Origin: Certhia americana
Lineage: Eukaryota; Chordata; Aves; Passeriformes; Certhiidae
DNA: 64,000 nucleotides
Direction: 5' to 3'
Assembly: GCA_018697195.1 (NCBI GenBank)
Contig: CM031858.1
Coordinates: 92,985,568 to 93,049,567 of the forward strand
The notes under the pieces are model-generated. The model worked only from the letters and a program-made list of their open reading frames with translations. It did no database searches and was not told the DNA's origin. The translations under genes were made by a program, and so were the position numbers. This document shows, one piece after another, positions 52,885 through 64,000 of the stretch; the stretch's first letter is position 1; each line of letters starts with the position of its first letter.

Positions 52885-55800
52885 TTACATATCCTGGTAC
52901 TTTCTATTTCAACCCAAATAAATAAAAAGAAGACAAATAAAGAAGTTGTTTAAAGCATAATTGGAAAAATAAGGGCAGATTATGTGCAGGGTATTAGGTG
53001 TAAGCAAAGAGGGACAAGGCGAGACCTGATTAGAGTTTTTCCATTTACCAGTACTGTGGGTTGGAAAGTGCAAAGGCAGTTTTCCTTTTTCAATTTACTT
53101 TTAATCTAGTCAATAAGATAAGCCACAAACAAATAATTTAGTATGTATATTTTTATACACTCTTTTTTATATTCTAAAAAGAAATCTGAAAATTTCATGT
53201 TTAAGCCAACCTGACACTGCTGCTTTTTTTCCTTTCCCCTCCCCCTTCATTGCTATTTTTACAATTTTACACAATATAAAAAATTTATAGATTTTAACAT
53301 TTGCATGGAGCCTATAAAAACCTCATGCTACATTATCATATTGGTAAACTTTATTATTTTTTATTATGGCTTTATTCTCTCTCATGGATGAAATGGCTGA
53401 TATTTTATTTTGAATTGTAATTTATTATACAGTTAGTATCACAGGGGTATTTTTAATGAAACAATAACTGTAGAATACTGAAAAAATATAGTATTAAGGA
53501 AGTGGTATATTCAATAGCATGAATGTTAACACAAACAGTAGAGAAGGAAAGGCGTTTTAATTATAGTTATCCTTATCTGCTTTTGTGGTGAAAGTAGAAG
53601 GTGTGACCCAAGAAGAAATAAATTAGGGGTTAGTCTCTATTGATTTATGGGTGTGTAGTTCTTTAGTGCCCATTATTCTATGCCCAAGATTAATTGAGTT
53701 TGTTCCAGATTTTTGTACTGTTGGTCATATGAGAAGACCAACAAGTTTCACCTCATGAACTCTGAGACAGATCTATTAACATTATAGTGTCTTTATGACT
53801 TCAATTTCTGTGCACTGAAAGAGAGAAAAAGTATAATGACTGACAAAATGAAAATAGAAATCCTTGGGAGTGGTTTTACATGGAGAAGGGGAGCAAAGTT
53901 TGCTTGTTTAAAAACCCATATTTAAGATAATCAGTCTTGGGGAAATTGTTCTTTTAACAGCCGACTTTACAGGCACACACACATATTTTGGCTTAATGAA
54001 ATTTTCCTCACAATTATGCGCAGAACTCCTGTTTTGTGAAAGACAAAAATCTTGTCTGATTTACTCTTTTAAAAATCTTCAGCCTGGCCTAGGATTAGCC
54101 CTGTAAACAAACCTAGAGCTGAACAAGGTGCTGTGTGTAGTACAAATCTCATGTTTGACTGCAGGAAGAGATCCTGACCATCACCTCCTCTAGAAACACA
54201 GGACAAGAAGACAGAGAACTGTGGAAGCATGAAACCGAGCTGGACTCTGTCTCCCATTGGCACCCTTTTTTTAGCACCTGGCAAGAGACAGAGCATTTAC
54301 CTCCTTCATCCTGCTTTTAACCCCTGTTTTCTTAACAAACTGAAAGTCAAGAAGCCTAACATAGCATAGGACATCTTGGTGGGACCTAGTGGTTGGATTC
54401 TGGCAGGGCATTTGATGCCCCACCAAGGTGAGAGATGTCCAAGCAGAGTTCCTACAAGAGCAGTGCAGAATATGGAGCCACTGAGTAAGTGGGGGCTCAG
54501 CAGTGGTCAGGGAGAAATGAAAAACCGTGTTGGTGCTGACAAAGGAAGCATCATTCAAATAGGTCAAAATAAAGTCCAGGGCAACCTCCATTCCCAGGTA
54601 TCTCAGTTTCTCTCCCATCAAACCTTTCTCTTACCCCTCACACATGTCTGGATTCAGTCAACATAGATTGCCCAGGGAGCAGGAAGGTCTGTTTGGTCAC
54701 TGAGGAACAGGGAGCCAGGATCATGTGCCATGAAGTGGGCATCCCACAGCGTCCAGGCAAGGTCAGCAGGGCAGACCTGGAGGTGTGTGAATTACAGAGC
54801 ATAGCTGTTGTTCACCCAGCTCTGAATGTAGCAGAAACGAAACCAGAAAGTAGCCTTTGCTCAGGTAAATGATTTTATCAGCTGGGTGAATGCACTGGCT
54901 GCGTAGCTGTTTGTTTTATTTGCTTAATAAGAACAATACATACACACCAGCACAACTCAGTGTGGACTATAACATACATGCAACAAAAGTGATGGTCCAA
55001 ATACAGTAATTGGTTAGAAAGTCCATCAACAATTGTGATTAAGAGCTGGAAACTATATTAGCACACAAATAATACTAGACAAAAGCATTTGCTTTAGGAC
55101 AGATCCTGCTGAAAACAGAACATAAATCTAATCTGATTCTTGATCCATATTTGGACCTCTTCTATTCTTTGGCAAAATCCCAAACCATGGAAAAATTAAT
55201 CAAGAGACCGCCCAAAGAGCACATAGAGTGCTTGAAGGAAATGAAAATAGACAACTCTCTTCCTGAAACAGTTCCTGTCTGAGGAAAAATGTGTGCATTG
55301 ACATAAAAAGCAATATACTAAGAGAATTCTGCTGAGAAGGAATATTCCATTCATCCGATACTAGTGTCTGATTTAACAATACTTATAGGAGAGGGTGCTT
55401 TGTCACCTATTCCAGCAGCATCTAATTTTCTGCATAGCAGTATTCTTCTAACACTTTAGTGGGAATTCAAGACAAGAAATTGGCACTTTTAACTTAGGAT
55501 ACCAATTTGTGATTTACTGTGAATAAAATCTTCATCTATGAATTTTTAATCACTAAAGCTATACATAAGTTCATGATAGGTGAGAGGGTAAAATTTCCCA
55601 TCTTGCATTCCTGTTACATTTCATAAATAATCTGGGATGCTCAAGACTCAAAGTACTTTGTGTAAACATGAACCCACTGTGGAGAGCTGACCTTTTGAGT
55701 GAGAGTGGTCCAGTCCAGGCTGTCCTCCACAGAGATAAAATTGTTCACAGTAAGATTCTGCCTATATATTCTTAAAGGGAAGTCAGTTCCTAGAGCTTGG

Positions 55801-58800
55801 GGGTTATGGGGTTGTTAGTGAGACATTTCTAGAGGCTGAAGGAGATATCCATTAGAATTAAATATGCAATATACTCTGCAGTGAGTAAGGGCACTTGCCA
55901 ATTATCTAACATAGTAATCTTACCCTGCAGCTCTAACTTCTGTATTTGACAAGGGAAAGGTATTTTGATTACATACGTGTTTAAAATAAGGCAAAATACA
56001 CTCTGATTTCTTCAGGTGAAAAGGTTCTCCACGACATAATATGAAAAAAAACTAGTAGCTGTGGTCATCTAAAATAAAGATGAGAAATAATAGAGGTGGA
56101 ATTTTTAAAAGTTAATAGACAACAGTACAGACATATTAGAAAACATGCGTCAATCTGATAGGAATGAGTTAGCATAATTATTCCTTTCTTTAGAGTGCAA
56201 AGAACCTGGTACTACACTTTTAGAAGTTTCCTTAATTTTTATTTGGTTCCAAGCAGGAATATTTTCCCCAAAAGTAACTTAAAGCAAACAGCTCTGGTTG
56301 AGCAAAGGACACAGTTTCATCTGCTCCTTGCAGTTTCCATTAAATGATTCATCGTTCTGCCAATCCAAATAACAGGTTGAGACAAACTGAATCCTGAGAC
56401 CACTGTACAAAGAAGAGCAGCAAATTTCAAAGAAAGATCCATTTTGAAGAAGCAGATCCACTAGAGCACAAAAATATTAAAATAAATGGCTAATAAAAAG
56501 GATTAAAAAGGATATGCAAAGGTCTGAAATAAAACACTCTCTTCCAGGATCTTCTTCAAATCAAGACCCAGGAGAAACCAGGATTTTCACAGGCAATCTT
56601 AACAAAAGCATGATTTTCAGCAAGAAATATGCTTTTCTCCAGAGAAGATGGTTTCCTCCTTGAGACAGTTTCCTGAAAGGCATTTTTCTCAATCAGACAT
56701 AAAATAGGTCCAAACCACATACATTTCTTAAAGAACTAACTGGGAGGAATGACACCGAGACATTCAAGAAATTATGCATAATTTTCTTCTCAGTAATGTG
56801 AATCTACATACATGTGCATACACATGATTTATTTTAATGATCTGTAGGAACGCACAGCCCCTTCAACCTAAATTCCAAGTAGATACATATATTCTGATTT
56901 AAGAAAAAATGTAATAGAAGATCTTATGAACTCAGCTGATACAGTAATACCCTTCATATCTTCATCTAGAACCTGATATATCACCACTTTGGGTTGACAA
57001 TGATGAAATCTTTTTTATGTTTGTTTGTTTGTAGTTGCTTTAGACTTGCGTAAGAGTTGTTCAGAAGAGTAGGAAAAGTACTCTAAACCCAAGATGTTAC
57101 TGTACTGAAAATGGCCACTCCTCAAGTTCAGAAAGGTTACGTTTGCATTGATACCTTGTGTTGCTGTCTCTTGCACTCCCTGTCCCCTTGTGTGATACTG
57201 TTTGCTTTTATCGGGTTTTGTTTCCTCAATCTTATTACCTCTGTACTTCACCTCTGTGCTGTTAATTGTGACACAAGAGACACCTTCCTGTTACAAAATA
57301 CTCAGGAATCTGTTCTCATCTCTGTTTCATCCTAGAATGGCCTTTGTGGTCAGCATGTGCAAGAAGAAAGGAGCAGAAGTTGCTGCCTGTTGTGATGAAT
57401 GTTTCGTGTAATTGTACAAGGCATTGAGATGCTATTCTCATATGAGCGTGTGAAAGCCCTACAGAAGAGTGAAAGAAAGATTAAATCTGCAATACACTCT
57501 GTTCTGTGAGACCTCTTCCTATGACCATGATATGAATTTGGAAAAAACGATCCTGATGCTCACATATCAGCACCCAGTCACTGCAATTTTGCAGCTGCTT
57601 GGTTGGAAACTCCTCTGGATAGTAAGCAGGAAGATCTTTGGTTGTATATAAATATAAAAGGTTGTAAACTCCTTTTACAACTTAATTCAAATCTCCTCTC
57701 TCTTGCCTGCAGGATTCATCTAATTTTCACCTTTCTCCTTTAAGAACCCTTTTATATCAGATTCTCTCTCTCACTCAAAGATCAAGGTCATTTACAATGG
57801 CAATAGAAAGTTGATTAAAACAAATAACAAGGGCTGTAGTTTCATCGAGTTAAAATAAAAAACCACCTTAAGAGCATTAAATGGACAGAACTAAGGCAGA
57901 ATCTAAGTCTGATCAATTCCAACAGTAGGTTTCATGTTGGTTTTTTCCTTTCCATAGGACTCCACATCTGCAAATTCCACCATAGGGATTCTGGGCTCAA
58001 AATTCACCTTAGAACTGTGCTGTTAAACATTGATGCATAAAAAGCCAAGGAACTGATTCCCAATGTTCCTGTAAAATGACAGGCTACACCACTCGCACTC
58101 CAGGCCTTTAGAAGGTGAGCAAACTAACACATTTGAAACTCTCACCTCCCCAAAATCCTCAGATTGGCCATTTTACTGTGCTTGGTGCTGGTCTTGGCGG
58201 ACAGGGACAAGAAGGATAAAACCGTTTTCTCAACTTTGAAATGTTGTTTGTATGCCTTCCGTAACAGACTCCCTTTGCTAATTACAAAGAATATTTCAAC
58301 CCCTACAGAGGAAAAGAGCAGGAGAAATGGATGGGGATGGGCCTACAGCCAGAAAGTTATCCATAGACTTTCAGACGACATCTCATTTAAGCTGATGAAA
58401 CTCACTTTCACATGAGTTGTGACATAACCGTGGCAGGAACTGACAAGTGTCAGAATCTTGTGGAACAAATAAGATTTCAAGTTCTATTCCTCTGTACCAA
58501 AGAAGAGCCAGAAAATGCTACACATTTATTCTGCTTTTTCTGATGGCAGCAGCTTCATTGGCACTCTATAAGCATGTCCAATTCTCTCGTTTACTTAGAA
58601 TAGCTGCTGATATTTAACCTGAACTTTCATGGCTTTTCCATAGAGACCCCTTCCTAAATATCACTCTGCTGTGGGAAATAAAGAGTTACTCAATTCTCTG
58701 TCATCAGGACTGGGGGTTCTGAGCAGATTCTGGAGCCCAAGAAGCAACCTCAATATTCTAGTGGCACACTAGTGTCTTAATAGAACAAACAAACAAGCAT

Positions 58801-61800
58801 GGACCTTGGCACAAAAGGAAGATAATGATAAGAAAGAGACAGATGTAGGATTAACTAGATCATGGTGTCAAAGTACAAACTGGGGGAAATTTCCAGCTTT
58901 TTCCCCCTCACAGTCACATACTGCACTGGAGGACACGGTGACCTCTTTCAACTAATCAGGTCCTGTGGCCTGTTTTTTTCCAGAATAATGTCTACCTTAA
59001 TGACATTACAGAGTGTCTTCCTTATAGCCCCTCTCATCATCACACAGTGCAGACAAGTAGGGGCAGTGAGTGCAGCAGGTTGGTCTATATTGCATAAGGA
59101 GAAAAGATGAGAGAGAGTTGCTCTTGAAATTCTGGCACACTTTCAGCTGCTTTACAGTACAGATAAGGCCTGGGATCATAAGAGCCCTGAGATGTGGGCA
59201 GCACAGGCTCATACCAGTCTGTTCACTCATCCAAGTAGCAAAAGCTTAGACAATCCATCTAAGACAGAATGATCCATCTAGGACTGTTCAACTTACCTGC
59301 AGTAAATAGTTTATCCAGTGTCTTATCTGCAGCCACCACAAGCAACAGAAATCTCTTCATTATTTATTGTTAGTACCTCATGATTTGACATTTAATTTAA
59401 GTCTTTCACTGTGTCTTGCCCAGAAGCTTTAGCATTATAAATAGGGAAGCACTTTCTTTCCCATTTAAGAACTAGCCACAAGGATTTAGATCTGTTTGAT
59501 GAACCTTTCCATAATCCTTGCATTGCGTTGTCATGAACGGGTGATGTTCAGAAGATTTCATGCTTCTCTTTTATGAAGAAAATTACCTAATTGCTGAAGG
59601 CACTATTGCTTCAAGGCATTTATCCATGGACAGACATGTTTCCCTAAATACTGTAGAGATTAGGAAGTTTTTTCTTTTGTTTACAGTTGCAAGCTTCTTT
59701 GCAAACATTTGGGTGTTTTTTGACACATTTTATCTTCTTTCTGTTAAAAATGCTTCCATGGCACTTGGGATACCAGGCATTTTGACACAGGAAGCAGTCA
59801 GGTTGGCCACAGGCAACATGCCCTTGGCAAACCCATGTTGAGTAGTGCTGACTGCTTTCTTCTACTTCACATACTTGGGTGTGGCTTCCAAGAGACGTGC
59901 TCTGTGATCTTTCCAGAGAGGGTTGTCACTGTGTGCTTTTCTTACTGTACTGCATCCTTACTCATGATGATTTACCCTTCACAATATCTCAGATTCTGTA
60001 TTACATTTATTTCTAGCCTCCATTCTCAAACCAGAAGATTAATGCCAAATCCAAACATCCTCCAGATGCAAAAACTTTCCAATAAGCAGAAAATAAGAGG
60101 TAGCTCTTAATTGAAACAGGCTGTTAAGGCCTAGAAGAACCTAAAAGAAGCATTACTCTTCCAAGGAAGCCCCTCAGTCCTTGTAAGCATGATCTGAAAT
60201 CTGTCCATGCATCTTGCAACTGGAACTGAGAAGTAAATCAGGCCATCTGGTCTTCAGAGCCCTTGCCTATGCAATAGATTGACCACTTTGTCAATAATTG
60301 CTTTTCAAAGCACCATGAAAGCTTTTCCAGCACTTATGCTTACATAGGTACTCATTTGCATTAGTGTTTGAAGCCTCTTTGTCTGTATTAAATGCTTAAA
60401 CTATGCTTATTAACATAATGCCAGAGTAGCATACTACAAATGGCCTCAGATATCCCCTGGAAACAGAAAGTTATATTCCCTTCAACTTACAGGCAAGGAG
60501 AAGTCCATATTTTTAAGCTCTTTGTGCTCAACTTCTGACAAGACTTACCCTTTCATTTCTGAAAACAGTACTTTGCTTCTTTCCTTGGACCCTGCAATGC
60601 TGACCACAGACTCAGATGGTTGGAGTGCACTCCTTGGATGCAGAAGCCACAGTCTGGGACATCAGGAAGATATCTGGCAAGTCATGTAAGCCCATACAAT
60701 CACGGAATTAATGTCCTCTGGCTTGGACTAGAGATGGTAGGCACCACAGACTCTTTTTCCTCCTCCTTTCTCTCCCAGCAGCTTCCATGTGGACTGAACC
60801 CACCAGGCTTACCCTAGAATCTGCTGGATCAGGTTCCCTGGCTGAAGAAGCAGCTGCCCCGAGGGACCTCAGCCATTTTGAATCACCCAGCATTTTCCCT
60901 GGAGCACACAGTGTTTTTATCCATTTGGGATCTGTGAACTAGAAAAGGTCCCCATACTTACATAGACTAACTTAATGTTGCAGATTTTGTGTTTTGAAAT
61001 GGCTTTATTAAGCACCAATTGTTACTATATCTGAATAGTAATGAGAACTCAGTGTTGTTAATAATAGGACTTTGGCCATGAATTCTATTGCTTCACATTT
61101 TATTTTTGTTTTCAACAAATTTCTTCCAGAAAAACATAATAGCATAAGATGATAATCTTATATTCCTTTAAGAGAGGGGTATAACTTATTAGTGGCTTGT
61201 ATACTTGGTCTATTATTCATGAACCTGCTTCCTAGATTTCAGAAAAACTTAAAAATTTCTCTCAAATCTATATGTCTTGAAGACTGTATGAGCTGATTGA
61301 GACTCTTTTCCTTCCCAGAGGTTAGAATAGTCAGTGTTCCTGTACTCTGAGTTTTTTGTTGGTATAACTGTGTATGGGAAGACTGCAGCGTCAAGGTCAA
61401 ATGGAACTCTAGCTTGGCAGATGACACAGTTTTTGTCACTTACTTATGCACTTTGTTTTACAGAATAATATATAAAGAAACAATGAATCTTTACCTCCAT
61501 TTTCAAGTTCAAAAAACCAATGACCCTGCTGCTGACATTTATTTATTAGCTGAAGTAACTTTCCATGTTTTGTAAAGTAAGACATTTAAACGTAAGGAAA
61601 GGATCTGCAGTGCAGGAATAATGGCTTATGTTAAACATTTTTAGAATAAAAATATGATTTCGCTCTGAGCATTAATTCTGGCTATTCCATGACGTCTTTC
61701 AAGTACCATTGTCCTTAGAACCTTGAGAATGATGCCTAAGCATCCATTTCAGTCTGTCAAAGGCATGTGGCAGGTCAGGATAGGAAATTAGAGAATCAAT

Positions 61801-63084
61801 GGGTAACCCAATGTAATACTGAAGACTTCCTTGAAGGCAGAGGACAAATGGGGCATAACTCCATGTTTGAGTGGTCCTTTTGCTGCTGGTTCCTATGGGG
61901 ATGCTCTTGAAGGGCTGAGTCCTGATCTATGTGAATCCTCTGAGCTTGAGCATTCAAGGCAGGACTGCTTCCTCTTTTGCAGAGTCTGCTTTGAGCAGGG
62001 TCCCATTTCATGTCTTTGGACTATGGAGTAGAGTCCTGGCATAAACTACAACAGCAAGAGTGGCTATGCTCTCCAAAATTATATTAAGGTCAAAAGCAGA
62101 GGTACCACTGTTGGGTATGATCTAGTCAGACGGAGCACTGAGGAGCACAGGCTGGAATTTTGATGTGCAAAGTGGACATTAATAAAATTTTGCCACCTAA
62201 CTCCATTTAAGGCCTAAATTTAGTCTTCTCAGGCTGCTTATTCAAAGGCTTTTTTCTGGATTTCTAGCTGGAAATTCTGTAGAATTTCAGCTGATACAAG
62301 TACACAGTGCATATAGATATTATATGTGTTTAGATCTCTTTTGAATAGTACACAAAATTAAAACTTCCAAAACAAGAATCTTCTGCCCCAAAAAAGCCAC
62401 CAGTGCAACTTTTTTGTTTATTTCATCTGTAATGCAGGGATGATGATATCTTGTTTTTGGCAGATGAAAATGACAATAAAAATCCAAACAAGACACACGC
62501 AGCCTAATCCTGAAAAAGGACGACTTGAAAATATTATATTACTTACCTGTAAACTTGTTTTTTACCTTTGCTGTAAAATTTCTGGGTCAATCACTTCACA
62601 GTCTTTTCCTAGGTATGGTAAATTTGGCTAGTAGAAGACTGATAAGTTAAAGAAAGTGATTCTTCCCTATGTTACACACTCATGAGTACTCATCTCTACC
62701 TTTAAAACACAGATAAAGACCACGCAATAATTAATATATACTCTTAAAAGAGCTCTAGAAGTTCTTGAGAAACTTTAGCATTTATTTCTGAGGAAAAGTG
62801 ATTGGTTATATGATTAGAGATTCACTAGACATATACCTAAATCAAGTTAGAAGGTAAAATTTTTTGGATATCAGAGAAGCGTCCTCTGATTTTGTAAGCT
62901 AACAATACATTTTCAGCTACTTATAGCCTAATGGTAGGGTTTTAATAATGAGGGATCTGAAGAAGATGAAGCATCTCCTTGGAGGTACATAGATAAAGGA
63001 CAATAGACATAATTTGCAGAATTCTGACTAGATATACAGGGGGAAAAAAATCATCCTATGGGTAGTCAAGTAATGGTCCGAGTT
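52885..63084. other. Non-coding stretch downstream of ALG2
   Basis: Ten kilobases, mostly AT-rich (especially 53100-53600), without a credible exon. Short frames such as 59560-59841 and 54271-54621 show no known domain. TGFBR1, the expected mammalian neighbour on this side, is not visible as coding sequence. Confidence 0.5.
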
Positions 63085-63230
63085 CCACAGAGAAGATATG
63101 GAATCACCATCTTTGGGGATACTTAGAAATAACCACGTGTGCCTCTGAGCAAAGAACAGGGTAATTCCCTGGACTGGATGATCTCCAGAGCTTCCTTCCA
63201 ATCTAAATTTCTGTATGATTCTATGCTTAT
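63085..63230 (+). mobile_element. CR1 LINE 3' tail
   Basis: Sense CR1 end: CTGGACTGGATGATCTCCAG, AGCTTCCTTCCAATCTAAAT and a TGTATGATTCTATG tail. The upstream part is too diverged to place firmly. Confidence 0.8.
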
Positions 63231-64000
63231 GACCATGTAAATGGTCATTATGGCATGTCAAATGGTCATTATGTCATTATGATTATGACCTCTTTCACTT
63301 TCTCATGAATCATGTGATGTCACTGTGTGAGCTCGTATCAGTCCCTTGATATCATAATATCAGTCTTTTGGGGTTCTTCTCTTATTTTGCACTATGTCAA
63401 TCCTCACAGACACTGAGAATTTTTCAATCAGATAGTTGTGTTTACTGACCTACCCTAAGCATGATGATGGTCATATGTTAAATGTGATTTCAGTAATTGT
63501 TTTTTGGGAGACCTTACCTTGATAGCAAGATTGCTATTTTTTTCACAGCAAATGTGGCTTTATAACTAATAAAACTAGTGCTACCTGTATTGTGAAAAGT
63601 TTTGCCATTTTTGGCCTATCTAGATGGCCTCTTATTCTGGTGGAGATACTTTGGAAGTATCTTGGAATATCTGTATCAGTTATAGGCGGCTTGCATGTAT
63701 TTTTTCTTGGGTGAAATGAAAAATTTAATTATATGAAAAAAATGCAAATTGCTGCCAACTGTGTTAACTGTGAGAGAGTTGCATTATCTTCTAACATAAA
63801 TTGTCAGTGAATTGAAGAAAAGACGTTTTGGAAGCTGATCTGATTACTGTCAGGGAAAGTGCTCAAACTCAATTGTTGGCAAATGTCCAGTACCCATCAC
63901 TGAACGATCATCACCTCATCATTCAGTCTTCTCAACTGACATGCAAAACAACATCCAAATATTCATTGCACATCTGTGCTGGACAGATTATGCATTAGCA
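63231..64000. other. Non-coding, nothing recognised
   Basis: AT-rich sequence. The block AATGGTCATTATG occurs twice near 63239-63275 as a short imperfect direct repeat. No gene is seen up to the window end. Confidence 0.5.

Noticed and set aside
52422..52953. Four long overlapping frames of 142-161 codons in several frames and both strands
   Set aside because: They are translations of the TCTCC/TCGAAC tandem array; a pentamer repeat lacking stops is open in every frame.
52885..64000. 3' end of TGFBR1 on the minus strand, expected from mammalian synteny
   Set aside because: No kinase-domain or other TGFBR1 coding sequence is visible; a long UTR cannot be recognised without alignment.

Overview
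The window is nuclear DNA from a bird, probably a passerine. It holds many CR1 LINE fragments, several ending in the avian CR1-type tail that resembles CCATTCTATGATTC. It also holds one SINE at 51518-51657 with a tRNA-Ile-like head and a CR1-like tail, the structure described for TguSINE1-type SINEs of passerines. The passerine assignment rests mainly on that one SINE.

Only two protein-coding genes can be supported. They form a head-to-head pair across a CpG island at about 44.1-45.1 kb. SEC61B lies on the minus strand with four coding exons (44370-44372, 44171-44268, 43445-43546, 39424-39511). It encodes the 96-residue tail-anchored beta subunit of the Sec61 translocon. ALG2 lies on the plus strand with two coding exons (44769-45104, 46924-47826). 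It encodes a 412-residue GT4 mannosyltransferase of the dolichol-linked oligosaccharide pathway. The two start codons are 396 bp apart. Both products act at the ER membrane, one in protein translocation and one in building the N-glycan donor on its cytosolic face, so a shared promoter makes sense. The same head-to-head arrangement is known in mammals.

Region by region: 1-39.2 kb is a long non-coding flank downstream of SEC61B. It contains CR1 relics, including a 2.2 kb old antisense copy at about 11.14-13.33 kb and a 1.4 kb copy at 26.39-27.75 kb, plus simple repeats and a few low-repeat stretches that could be conserved non-coding elements. From 39.2 to 47.9 kb lies the gene pair, with CR1 insertions in SEC61B intron 2 and ALG2 intron 1. 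From 50 to 52.9 kb is a repeat cluster: a CR1 tail, a decayed reverse-transcriptase fragment resembling Ty3/Gypsy elements, the SINE, another CR1 piece, and a TCTCC-based tandem array. From 52.9 to 64 kb no gene is recognisable. In mammals TGFBR1 lies beyond ALG2 on this side, but no TGFBR1 exon is visible here.

No new multi-gene system was found. The observations most worth checking are the Ty3/Gypsy-like relic, a perfect palindrome with 13-bp arms at 13434-13460, the overlapping upstream reading frame of ALG2, the poly(A) signal overlapping the ALG2 stop codon, and the pyrimidine tandem array.
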